A DNA stretch of 47,942 nucleotides, from positions 1-47,942 of the forward strand of contig NZ_JACVVE010000043.1 in assembly GCF_016648105.1 (NCBI RefSeq), read 5' to 3'. The translations under genes were made by a program, and so were the position numbers. This DNA comes from Pseudomonas sp. S31. Its GTDB lineage: Bacteria; Pseudomonadota; Gammaproteobacteria; Pseudomonadales; Pseudomonadaceae. Shown one piece after another: positions 19,440 through 30,548 of this stretch (the first letter of the stretch is position 1; the number at the start of each line of letters is the position of its first letter). The notes beneath the pieces are model-generated. The model searched no databases and had not been told where the DNA came from. It was given only the letters and a program-made list of their open reading frames with translations.

Positions 19440-21353
19440 TTAGTGTTGAGCCGCAGGGCCGCCGATCGGCGATTCCGGGCGGTCACCCTGGGGTGCGGAA
19501 GAGCCCGATGCCGAGTCGTCGTCCCAGTCGCGGGGTTCGCGTGGGGTCCGGCCGGCCATGATATCGTCGATCTGCTCGGCGTCGATGGTTTCGTACTTCA
19601 TCAGCGCTTCGGCCATCGCATCGAGCTTGTCGCGGTTGTCGGTGAGCAGCTGCTTGGCCGTGGCGTAGCACTGGTCGATGATGCTGCGCACCTCGACGTC
19701 GATCATCTTCGCGGTTTCGCCGGAAACGCTGGCGTGCTGACTGCCGGCGCTACGGCCGAGGAACACCTCGCCCTCCTCCTCGGCGTACATCAGCGGGCCG
19801 AGTTTCTCGGACAGGCCCCACTTGGTGACCATGTTCCGGGCAATCTGGCTGGCACGCATGATGTCGTTGGAGGCACCGGTGGTGACGCCATCGAAGCCCA
19901 GGGTCATTTCCTCGGCGATACGGCCGCCGTACAGCGAGCAGATCTGGCTGATCAGCGCGCGCTTGGACAGGCTGTAGCGGTCTTCCTCGGGCAGGAACAT
20001 GGTCACGCCCAGGGCACGACCACGGGGAATGATCGAAACCTTGTAGACCGGATCGTGCTCAGGCACCAGGCGACCGACGATGGCGTGCCCGGCCTCGTGG
20101 TAGGCGGTGTTCTGTTTCTCTTTCTCGGACATGACCATGGTCTTGCGCTCGGCGCCCATCATGATCTTGTCCTTGGCCAGCTCGAACTCTTTCATCTCGA
20201 CCAGGCGCTTGTTGGAGCGTGCGGCGAACAGCGAAGCCTCGTTGACCAGGTTGGCCAGGTCGGCACCGGAGAAGCCTGGGGTACCACGGGCAATGACGGC
20301 GGCGTTGACGTTGTCGCCCACCGGCACCTTGCGCATGTGCACCTTGAGGATCTGCTCACGACCACGGATGTCCGGCAAGCCGACCACCACCTGGCGGTCG
20401 AAGCGGCCGGGACGCAGCAGCGCCGGGTCGAGCACGTCCGGACGGTTGGTGGCGGCGATGACGATGATGCCATCGTTCATCTCGAAGCCGTCCATCTCGA
20501 CCAGCAATTGGTTGAGGGTCTGCTCGCGTTCGTCGTGACCACCGCCCATGCCGGCGCCACGGTGGCGACCGACGGCGTCGATTTCGTCGATGAAGATGAT
20601 GCAAGGCGCGTGCTTCTTGGCCTGCTCGAACATGTCACGGACACGGCTGGCACCCACGCCGACGAACATCTCGACGAAGTCGGAACCGGAAATGGTGAAG
20701 AACGGCACCTTGGCCTCGCCCGCAATGGCCTTGGCCAGCAGGGTCTTACCGGTACCAGGCGGGCCGACCATCAGCACGCCACGAGGGATACGACCGCCCA
20801 GGCGCTGGAACTTGCCCGGATCGCGGAGGAACTCGACCAGTTCGCCGACTTCTTCCTTGGCTTCGTCGCACCCGGCGACGTCGGCCAGGGTGGTCTTGAC
20901 CTGGTCTTCGGACAGCAGGCGCGCCTTGCTCTTGCCGAAGCTCATCGGCCCGCCCTTGCCGCCTGCGCCGCCTTGCATCTGGCGCATGAAGAACATGAAC
21001 ACGGCGATGATCACCAGGATCGGGAAGCTGGCGACCAACAGCTGGGTCCAGATGCTCTGTTGCTCGGGCTGCTTGCCTTCGACGGTGACGTGGTTGTCGA
21101 CCAGGTCGCCGATCAGGCCATTGTCGGTAATGGCCGGGCGAACGGTCTTGAAGTTGTCGCCGTCGGTGCGCTTGCCGGTAATGATGTAGCCGTCGACGGT
21201 CACACGCTCGACTTTCCCGTCTTTGACCTGCTGGATGAAGTCGGAGTAGTTGAGGGTCTGCGGCTCGTTAGGGCTGGAGAAGTTGTTCATCACCGTCACC
21301 AGGACAGCTGCGATGATCAACCACAGGATCAGATTCTTTGCCATGTCGTTCAA
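19440..21353 (-). CDS. ftsH: ATP-dependent zinc metalloprotease FtsH
   Basis: A 637-residue inner-membrane AAA+ protease that removes damaged membrane proteins and unstable regulators. Membrane helices are at about 8-24 and 105-122. They are followed by Walker A GPPGTGKT, Walker B IIFIDEID, the second region of homology RPGRFDRQ, and the zinc site HEAGH. I chose the TTG at 21353 because GAGGG lies 7 nt upstream; the ATG three codons later is 16 nt from that site. A hairpin abuts the ribosome site (21367-21395). The C-terminal tail (after residue ~600) is the variable part. Confidence 0.97.
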   Translation of the reverse strand: MNDMAKNLILWLIIAAVLVTVMNNFSSPNEPQTLNYSDFIQQVKDGKVERVTVDGYIITGKRTDGDNFKTVRPAITDNGLIGDLVDNHVTVEGKQPEQQSIWTQLLVASFPILVIIAVFMFFMRQMQGGAGGKGGPMSFGKSKARLLSEDQVKTTLADVAGCDEAKEEVGELVEFLRDPGKFQRLGGRIPRGVLMVGPPGTGKTLLAKAIAGEAKVPFFTISGSDFVEMFVGVGASRVRDMFEQAKKHAPCIIFIDEIDAVGRHRGAGMGGGHDEREQTLNQLLVEMDGFEMNDGIIVIAATNRPDVLDPALLRPGRFDRQVVVGLPDIRGREQILKVHMRKVPVGDNVNAAVIARGTPGFSGADLANLVNEASLFAARSNKRLVEMKEFELAKDKIMMGAERKTMVMSEKEKQNTAYHEAGHAIVGRLVPEHDPVYKVSIIPRGRALGVTMFLPEEDRYSLSKRALISQICSLYGGRIAEEMTLGFDGVTTGASNDIMRASQIARNMVTKWGLSEKLGPLMYAEEEGEVFLGRSAGSQHASVSGETAKMIDVEVRSIIDQCYATAKQLLTDNRDKLDAMAEALMKYETIDAEQIDDIMAGRTPREPRDWDDDSASGSSAPQGDRPESPIGGPAAQH

Positions 21354-21366
21354 TTCGCTACCCTCT

Positions 21367-21395
21367 GAGGCCGGCGCACGACGCAGCCGTGCCTC
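21367..21395 (-). promoter_or_regulatory. Hairpin abutting the ftsH ribosome-binding site
   Basis: GAGGC-CGGC pairs with GCCG-GCCTC, with one bulged base and a 10-nt loop. It ends 1 nt before the GAGGG of ftsH. Possible translational control; no T tract follows. Confidence 0.45.
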
Positions 21396-21545
21396 GCATG
21401 ATATTCATCGCCCTAACTTACTACATTACCCACGCATCCGCAGGCACCGTCTGTAACCCTTTGTGAAACCTAGACTACACGAAGTTCGGACGATCCTTAC
21501 GGGATGGCCGATTGGAAATAACTATCGGCTACCCCGCTACACGCC

Positions 21546-22172
21546 TCATGCTCCCTTGTATCCCCGGGCCAGCAGATACTGTTCACGGGACCGATCCCGC
21601 GACGACGACGGCTTGCGCATCTGCACCTTGTCGAACTTGCTACGCACGTCCTTGAGGTACACATCGAAACCTTCGCCCTGGAAAATCTTGATCAGGAAGT
21701 CGCCGCCGGGCTTGAGCACGCGGGTCGCCAGATCGAGGGCCAGCTCGCAGAGGAACATGGCGCGCGGCATGTCCACCGCGGGCGTACCACTCATATTGGG
21801 GGCCATGTCGGAAATCACAAGGTCTACGTGCGAATCACCGACCGCCTGCAGGATATTGGCCAGCACTTCGTCCTGGGTGAAGTCACCCTGGATGAAGGTA
21901 ACGTCCGGAATCGTATCCATTTCCAGGATGTCAGAGGCGATCAGACGCCCCTGCCCACCAATCAGACGACTGGTCACCTGCGACCAACCACCCGGCGCCG
22001 CGCCAAGGTCGATCACGCTCATGCCAGGACGGATCAGCCGGTCCTTTTCCTGGATCTCCAGCAGTTTGTAGCTCGCGCGCGAGCGATAGCCGTCCTTCTG
22101 CGCCTGCTTCACAAAAGGGTCGTTGAAATGCTCTCGCAGCCAGTTGGCGCTGCTTTTGGAACGTTGTACCAC
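21546..22172 (-). CDS. rlmE: 23S rRNA 2'-O-methyltransferase (Um2552)
   Basis: A 208-residue FtsJ/RrmJ family methyltransferase that modifies U2552 in the ribosomal A-loop, a late 50S assembly step. The SAM motif VIDLGAAPGGWSQV and the catalytic segments SDMAPNMSG and PGGDFLIKIFQGEG are present. The start is a GTG at 22172 with GAGGTG 4 nt upstream, which gives the family N-terminus MVQRSKSS; the frame runs further upstream without a ribosome site. The rlmE-ftsH pairing and the divergent yhbY are conserved. Confidence 0.97.
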   Translation of the reverse strand: MVQRSKSSANWLREHFNDPFVKQAQKDGYRSRASYKLLEIQEKDRLIRPGMSVIDLGAAPGGWSQVTSRLIGGQGRLIASDILEMDTIPDVTFIQGDFTQDEVLANILQAVGDSHVDLVISDMAPNMSGTPAVDMPRAMFLCELALDLATRVLKPGGDFLIKIFQGEGFDVYLKDVRSKFDKVQMRKPSSSRDRSREQYLLARGYKGA

Positions 22173-22274
22173 GGGGCACCTCGATGATATGCGTCGTGTT
22201 TGACTGGGCGGAGCCACAGGCCCTCGGGTAAAATGCCCGTCAATTTTACAGAATCAGACGAAAAGGGTCAGATT

Positions 22275-22583
22275 ATGCCGCTCAATAACGAGCAGAAGAA
22301 ACAATTCAAGTCCATTGGTCACGACCTGAAGCCGGTCCTGATCGTTGCGGGCAACGGTTTGACCGAAGGCGTGGTCGCCGAACTGGACCGTGCGCTGGCC
22401 GATCACGAACTGATCAAGGTCGAGATTCGCTCGGAAGATCGCGAAGAACGCGCCGCCGCCATTGCTGAGCTGTGCAAGGTCGGCCGTGCCGAGCTGGTGC
22501 AGACCATCGGCAAGAAGGCACTGATCTATCGCAAGAACCCACAGCCGAACAAGCAGCTGTCCAACGTTCACCGTTACAAGTAA
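22275..22583 (+). CDS. yhbY: CRM-domain RNA-binding protein YhbY
   Basis: A 102-residue protein made of a single CRM domain, associated with pre-50S ribosomes in E. coli. It has the KSIGHDLKPVLIVAGNGLTEGVV and GKKALIYRKNP motifs. The ATG at 22275 gives the family start; the open frame begins 25 codons earlier but that part has no ribosome site. It is divergent from rlmE. A -10-like TAAAAT lies at 22229-22234, without a well-placed -35. A REP pair follows the stop. Confidence 0.95.
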   Translation: MPLNNEQKKQFKSIGHDLKPVLIVAGNGLTEGVVAELDRALADHELIKVEIRSEDREERAAAIAELCKVGRAELVQTIGKKALIYRKNPQPNKQLSNVHRYK

Positions 22584-22589
22584 CGGCCC

Positions 22590-22705
22590 GTGCAGGAGCG
22601 GCCTCGCGCCGCGAAAGGGCCGCAAAGCGGCCCCAGCAATACCTGCAGCGAAGCTGATATCCGGGGCCGCTTTGCGGCCCTTTCGCGGCGCAAGGCCGCT
22701 CCCAC
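22590..22705. repeat. REP inverted pair, long variant
   Basis: Arms of about 44 bp lie at 22590-22634 and 22663-22705. Each contains GGAGCGGCCT and the internal hairpin GGGCCGCAAAGCGGCCC. They are near-perfect inverted copies. The location is between convergent yhbY and the DUF4149 gene, so it may also end transcription. Confidence 0.9.
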
Positions 22706-22727
22706 ATAAGTTCGCGGCAACACTGAG

Positions 22728-23138
22728 CTAACGGCGCGCCCTGACCGGGACTGGCTGGGCCACCAGCACGATGCCGGAGAAGCCCAGCACCAGGAAGCAG
22801 AACATCTGCCAGCGCTCACCGACCGAGATACCGTAGCGCAAGGTGTAGTACCCCACGCAGGCAGCGAAGCCGAGCAACAGCATCTGGCCACGGAACTGCC
22901 GCCACCAGGCAGCCAGGCCGTCCACCCTCGCCAGCACCGCCAGCTGGGTCAACAGCCCGAGCAAAGCCACGCCGATCAACCAGCGGTCGATCTGCCCGGC
23001 GACATCCTGCACCAGCAAGGGCGCCAGGCCACTGACCTTGAGCGCCGGCACCAGCCCCACATGGAATACCCACAGGCCACCGACCCAGAAAACCTGGGCC
23101 AGTTGCCAAAGGATGCCCTCGAGGGATGGCGCCCGCAG
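22728..23138 (-). CDS. DUF4149-like small membrane protein
   Basis: About 136 residues with four hydrophobic helices: ILWQLAQVFWVGGLWVFHVG, WLIGVALLGLLTQLAVLA, MLLLGFAACVGYYTLRY and MFCFLVLGFSGIVLVAQ. This is the layout of DUF4149 membrane proteins of unknown role. No ATG, GTG or TTG lies in frame near the expected N-terminus. The best start is a CTG at 23138, 7 nt after the greA stop, giving MRAPSLEGIL; translation may be coupled to greA. The protein is real by its hydrophobic pattern and reading context, but the start is uncertain. Confidence 0.7.
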   Translation of the reverse strand: MRAPSLEGILWQLAQVFWVGGLWVFHVGLVPALKVSGLAPLLVQDVAGQIDRWLIGVALLGLLTQLAVLARVDGLAAWWRQFRGQMLLLGFAACVGYYTLRYGISVGERWQMFCFLVLGFSGIVLVAQPVPVRARR

Positions 23139-23145
23139 GCGCCGA

Positions 23146-23624
23146 TCAGATGTGTTTGACTTCGACAATCTCGTACTCGACCGTGCCGCTTGGCGTCTTG
23201 ACGACAACGGTATCACCTTCTTCCTTGCCGATGATGGCGCGAGCGATCGGGGCGCTGGCCGAGAGCTTGCCCTTCTTGATGTCGGCTTCGTCCTCGCCAA
23301 CGATCTGGTAGGTCACCTGGTCACCGGTCTCGGTGTTCTCCAGGTCCACGGTGGTGCCGAAGATGACCTTGCCGGTGTGGGCAATGGTGGTCACGTCGAT
23401 CACCACCGAGTTCTGCAGACGGCCTTCGATATCGCGGATACGCGCCTCGACCATGCCCTGCTCTTCACGTGCGGCATGGTATTCGGCGTTTTCCTTGAGG
23501 TCACCCAGTTCACGCGCTTCACCGATCGCCTGGCTCAGGCGCGGGCGCTCGGTCTTGCTCAGGAACAGGTGCTCCTCTTCCAGGGCGCGCGCGCCCTGGA
23601 CGGTCATCGGGTACTTGGTAATGC

Positions 23625-23628
<4 letters not shown>
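23146..23628 (-). CDS. greA: Transcription elongation factor GreA
   Basis: A 160-residue factor that rescues backtracked RNA polymerase by stimulating RNA cleavage. It has the N-terminal coiled coil (with LGDLKENAEYHAAREEQ, which includes the acidic tip) and a C-terminal FKBP-like domain ending SGTVEYEIVEVKHI. Its ATG overlaps the carB stop (ATGA, 23625-23628), so translation is coupled to carB. The carA-carB-greA order is typical of Pseudomonas. Confidence 0.98.
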
Positions 23629-26846
<3,218 letters not shown>

Positions 26847-26910
26847 GGTTGTCACTCAAATCCGCGGGTCAGTCGGCAAGCCGTCTTGAACAATCTGGGT
26901 CAGGCGCTTC

Positions 26911-26931
26911 CGGGCGCGGCGCGTGCCGCCC
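26911..26931 (-). other. Hairpin in the carA-carB spacer
   Basis: Within the 106-nt spacer GGGC(G)CGGC pairs with GCCGCCC across a short loop. There is no T tract, so carA-carB cotranscription is still expected. Confidence 0.4.
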
Positions 26932-26952
26932 CGGGGCCTTGATGCAGGATGC

Positions 26953-28089
26953 TCAGCGGCGCTTGGCCATGGCATCGGTGAAACGATCGAACAGTGGCGC
27001 GACGTCGGTCGGGCCTGGGCTCGCTTCAGGGTGACCCTGGAAGCTGAACGCGCTCTTGTCGGTGCGCTCGATGCCCTGCAGGGTACCGTCGAACAGCGAC
27101 TTGTGGATGGCGCGGACGTTGCCCGGCAGGGTGGTTTCGTCGACGGCGAAACCGTGGTTCTGGCTGGTGATCATGACCACGCCGGTGTCCAGGTCCTGGA
27201 CCGGGTGGTTGGCACCGTGGTGGCCGTGGCCCATCTTCACGGTCTTGGCGCCGGAGGCCAGGGCCAGCAGCTGGTGGCCGAGGCAGATGCCGAATACTGG
27301 AATCTCGGTCTCGAGGATTTCCTTGATCGCCTGGATAGCGTAGTCGCACGGCTCGGGGTCACCTGGGCCGTTGGACAGGAACACGCCGTCCGGATTCAGC
27401 GCCAGCACTTCGCTGGCCGGGGTCTGGGCGGGCACCACGGTCACGCGGCAACCGCGGGCGACCAGCATGCGCAGGATATTCAGCTTGACGCCGTAGTCGA
27501 AGGCGACCACGTGGTACGGCAGGTCGGCCGCGTCGATGGTCGGGTGGCTGTCGGTCTTCAGTTCCCACACGCTGGAGCGCCACTCGTAGCGTTCGGTGGT
27601 GGAAACGACCTTGGCCAGGTCCATGCCCTTGAGGCCCGGGAAGGCACGGGCGGCAGCGATGGCCTGCTCCTCGGTGATGTTGTCACCGGCCAGGATGCAG
27701 CCGTTCTGGGCGCCCTTTTCACGCAGGATACGGGTCAGGCGACGGGTATCGATGCCAGCGATGGCGACGACGTTGTTGGCCTTCAGGTATTCGGGCAGCG
27801 ACTGGGTGTTACGCCAGTTGCTGGCCAGCAGCGGCAGGTCGCGGATGACCAGGCCAGCGGACCAGACACGGTTCGACTCTGCGTCTTCCGGGGTGGTGCC
27901 GGTGTTGCCGATGTGCGGATAGGTCAGAGTAACGATTTGCTGGGCGTAGGAAGGGTCTGTAAGGATTTCCTGGTAGCCGGTCATAGCAGTGTTGAACACC
28001 ACCTCACCAACGGTCTGACCGTCGGCACCGATGGCTTCACCGCGAAAAATACTGCCATCGGCAAGGGCGAGTATGGCTGGCTTTGTCAA
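26953..28089 (-). CDS. carA: Carbamoyl-phosphate synthase small chain
   Basis: A 378-residue glutamine amidotransferase subunit supplying ammonia to CarB. The class I triad is visible: Cys in FGICLGHQLL, and His and Glu in FQGHPEASPGP. I chose the TTG at 28089, which has GGGAGG at 5 nt; the frame's upstream ATG (28113) has no ribosome site and would add 8 unusual residues. The leader contains an intrinsic terminator (28138-28173), so attenuation is possible. Confidence 0.97.
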   Translation of the reverse strand: MTKPAILALADGSIFRGEAIGADGQTVGEVVFNTAMTGYQEILTDPSYAQQIVTLTYPHIGNTGTTPEDAESNRVWSAGLVIRDLPLLASNWRNTQSLPEYLKANNVVAIAGIDTRRLTRILREKGAQNGCILAGDNITEEQAIAAARAFPGLKGMDLAKVVSTTERYEWRSSVWELKTDSHPTIDAADLPYHVVAFDYGVKLNILRMLVARGCRVTVVPAQTPASEVLALNPDGVFLSNGPGDPEPCDYAIQAIKEILETEIPVFGICLGHQLLALASGAKTVKMGHGHHGANHPVQDLDTGVVMITSQNHGFAVDETTLPGNVRAIHKSLFDGTLQGIERTDKSAFSFQGHPEASPGPTDVAPLFDRFTDAMAKRR

Positions 28090-28137
28090 GAAGACCTCCC
28101 GTAAATCAAGCATGAAAGGGCGATCGCAGGTTGCAAA

Positions 28138-28173
28138 AAAGCGGAGTGACGTATGGACACGTCACCCCGCTTT
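28138..28173 (-). promoter_or_regulatory. Intrinsic terminator in the carA leader, candidate attenuator
   Basis: On the minus strand AAAGCGGGGTGACGT pairs with ACGTCACTCCGCTTT (one G-U pair) and runs into T6. It lies 48 nt before the carA TTG and 227 nt after dapB. It could end dapB transcripts or attenuate carAB. Confidence 0.75.
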
Positions 28174-28202
28174 CATGTGCTGAATTCAATTCGCTGCGCG
28201 CT

Positions 28203-28259
28203 TTTAGTGGACACACTAAAGCTGTAGCTTACAGAAAAGAGCGTTTCCGGTCTACCGGA
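28203..28259. promoter_or_regulatory. Three stacked small palindromes upstream of carA
   Basis: TTTAGTG-GACA-CACTAAA (28203-28220), CTGTA-GCT-TACAG (28222-28234) and TCCGGT-CT-ACCGGA (28246-28259) follow one another. They lie in the region where the carA promoter should be. Operator use is inference. Confidence 0.45.
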
Positions 28260-28309
28260 TATGTGCCTCTTGAACACATCGATGCGACAGGCTGAGATCA
28301 GTTGTGGCC

Positions 28310-28378
28310 TCTTCGCGGGTGAACCCGCTCCTACAGGGACCATACAGAATCCTGTAGGAGCGGGTTCACCCGCGAAGA
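28310..28378. repeat. REP inverted pair
   Basis: Perfect 28-bp inverted arms at 28310-28337 and 28351-28378 with the core GCGGGTGAACCCGC. This lies between dapB and carA, within a 310-bp gap that holds no gene. Confidence 0.9.
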
Positions 28379-28399
28379 AACCAACACCGCTGTTTCGGC

Positions 28400-29206
28400 T
28401 TAACGCAGTTCGAGCACATCCTGCATGTCATACAGGCCAGGCTCACGGCCATCCAGCCACAGCGCCGCACGCACCGCACCCTTGGCGAAGGTCATGCGGC
28501 TCGAGGCCTTGTGGGTGATCTCGACACGCTCGCCTTCGGCAGCGAACAGCACGGTATGGTCGCCGACCACATCGCCGGCACGCACTGTGGCGAAACCGAT
28601 GGTCTGGCGTTCACGCGCACCGGTCTGCCCTTCGCGGCCATACACGGCCACTTCCTGCAGATCACGGCCCAGCGCCTGGGCAACCACTTCGCCCATGCGC
28701 AGCGCAGTGCCCGATGGCGCATCGACCTTATGCCGGTGGTGCGCCTCAAGGATCTCGATATCCACATCGTCACCCAGCACCCGCGCCGCAGTATCCAGCA
28801 GCTTCAGGCACAGGTTGACGCCGACGCTGAAGTTGGCAGCGAAAACGATCGGGATTTCCTTGCCGGCTTCGACCAGTTGCTGTTTCTCTTCCGGGGTGAA
28901 GCCAGTGGTGCCGATGACCATGGCCTTGCCCGCCTTGCGACAGAACGCCAGGTTCTTCAGGGTGACCGACGGGTGGGTGAAGTCGATCAGCACGTCGAAC
29001 TCGTCAGCGACCTTGACCAGGTCATCGGAGATCGGCACGCCGATGCGGCCCAGGGCCGCCAGCTCACCGGCATCGGCACCGACCAGGGTGCTGTCCGGGC
29101 GATCGATGGCCGCCGTCAGGCCAGCCTGGGGCGCTTGTTGCTGCACGGCCTCGACGAGGGTCTTGCCCATCCGCCCGGCCGCGCCCATCACTGCAATACG
29201 TCGCAT
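28400..29206 (-). CDS. dapB: 4-hydroxy-tetrahydrodipicolinate reductase
   Basis: A 268-residue enzyme of the lysine and diaminopimelate pathway, using NAD(P)H. The nucleotide fold VMGAAGRMGK is at residues 6-15, and the catalytic/substrate motif EAHHRHKVDAPSGTA is near 155-169. Length is normal. It starts 13 nt after dnaJ on the same strand, so it may be partly transcribed from the heat-shock operon. This dnaJ-dapB-carA order is the one usual in Pseudomonas. Confidence 0.98.
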   Translation of the reverse strand: MRRIAVMGAAGRMGKTLVEAVQQQAPQAGLTAAIDRPDSTLVGADAGELAALGRIGVPISDDLVKVADEFDVLIDFTHPSVTLKNLAFCRKAGKAMVIGTTGFTPEEKQQLVEAGKEIPIVFAANFSVGVNLCLKLLDTAARVLGDDVDIEILEAHHRHKVDAPSGTALRMGEVVAQALGRDLQEVAVYGREGQTGARERQTIGFATVRAGDVVGDHTVLFAAEGERVEITHKASSRMTFAKGAVRAALWLDGREPGLYDMQDVLELR

Positions 29207-29219
29207 AACCTGTTCCTTG

Positions 29220-30344
29220 TCAGAGATCGCCGAAGAAGCGCTTCACGCCTTCGAACCACCCACTCGCCTTCGGCGAATGGCTGCTGTCGTTGTCGAGCGA
29301 GTCGCGCAGCTCTTCCAGCAATTCACGCTGGCGACGACTGAGGTTGACCGGCGTTTCCACCGCCACGCGGCACAGCAGGTCGCCCGCGGCGCCACCGCGC
29401 ACTGGCGCGACGCCCTTGCCACGCAAGCGGAACTGCTTGCCGGTCTGGGTGCCCTCGGGGATCTTCAGCTTCACGCGACCATCGAGGGTCGGCACCTCCA
29501 GCTCGCCACCCAGGGCGGCGTCGGTGTAGCTGATCGGAACCTCGCAGTACAGGTGCTTGCCGTCACGTTGGAAGATCCCGTGCTCACGCACATTGATGAC
29601 CACGTACAGGTCGCCGGTCGGGCCGCCATGGGTACCCGCCTCGCCCTCGCCGGACAGACGGATGCGGTCGCCGGTATCGACACCCGCCGGCACCTTGACC
29701 GAAAGGGTCTTGTATTCCTCGACACGCCCTTCGCCATGGCACGAGGTGCACGGGTCGGTGATGATCTTGCCCTGGCCATGGCAACGCGGGCAGGTCTGCT
29801 GCACCGAGAAGAAGCCCTGCTGCATGCGCACCTGGCCAATGCCGCCGCAGGTCGGGCACGCCGCCGGGGACGAGCCTTTCTTGGCGCCAGAGCCATCGCA
29901 CGGCTTGCATTCGACCAGCGTGGGAACGCGGATGTTGACCGTGGTGCCACGCACCGCTTCTTCCAGGTTCAGCTCCAGGGTGTAGCGCAGGTCGCTGCCG
30001 CGCTGGGCGCCGCCACGCGAACCGCCCCGGCCACCACCGAAGAAATCGCTGAACACATCACCAAAGATATCGGAGAAGTTGGCGCCGCCGAAACCGGCAC
30101 CCCCGCCACCCATGCTCGGGTCGACGCCGGCATGGCCGTACTGGTCGTACGCCGCACGCTTGCTGGCATCGGATAGCACTTCATAGGCCTCGTTGGCCTC
30201 CTTGAAATGCTCCTCCGATGCTTTGTCGCCGGGATTGCGGTCAGGGTGGTACTTCATCGCCAGGCGGCGATAGGCCTTTTTGAGGTCACCTTCACTGGCG
30301 CCACGCTCGACACCCAGCACCTCATAATAATCACGCTTTGCCAT
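29220..30344 (-). CDS. dnaJ: Chaperone DnaJ (Hsp40)
   Basis: A 374-residue co-chaperone that stimulates DnaK ATPase and delivers substrates. The J domain carries His33-Pro34-Asp35, followed by a Gly/Phe-rich region (about 75-110). Four CxxCxGxG zinc repeats follow, near 145-205 (CKPCDGSG, CPTCGGIG, CPRCHGQG, CTSCHGEG), then the C-terminal substrate domains. The spacer from dnaK is 204 nt and holds only a weak GC-rich hairpin near 30468-30490. Confidence 0.98.
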   Translation of the reverse strand: MAKRDYYEVLGVERGASEGDLKKAYRRLAMKYHPDRNPGDKASEEHFKEANEAYEVLSDASKRAAYDQYGHAGVDPSMGGGGAGFGGANFSDIFGDVFSDFFGGGRGGSRGGAQRGSDLRYTLELNLEEAVRGTTVNIRVPTLVECKPCDGSGAKKGSSPAACPTCGGIGQVRMQQGFFSVQQTCPRCHGQGKIITDPCTSCHGEGRVEEYKTLSVKVPAGVDTGDRIRLSGEGEAGTHGGPTGDLYVVINVREHGIFQRDGKHLYCEVPISYTDAALGGELEVPTLDGRVKLKIPEGTQTGKQFRLRGKGVAPVRGGAAGDLLCRVAVETPVNLSRRQRELLEELRDSLDNDSSHSPKASGWFEGVKRFFGDL

Positions 30345-30548
30345 AGGTCATTTGCACTCTTGGGGGCGTTCGGCATACCTCTGCGCTATGCGCTGTGCCG
30401 CAACACCTGCCAACCTCCGAGAGGCTTTGACAGATGCTGTAAAAATTCTCGTATTCCAGACACACCAACGCGGGAGCAAGCCCCCGCGCGGCGACATCCT
30501 ACCAGCTCACCGCCAAACGACGGTGGGCTGGCCGACAACATGCAGGCA

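Noticed and set aside
16806..21368. Two 640-aa open frames antisense to tpiA/glmM and ftsH
   Set aside because: Shadows of known genes; no motifs.
22200..22234. yhbY promoter with TTGACT and TAAAAT
   Set aside because: The spacer is 23 nt, too long for sigma-70; only the -10 was kept as a note.
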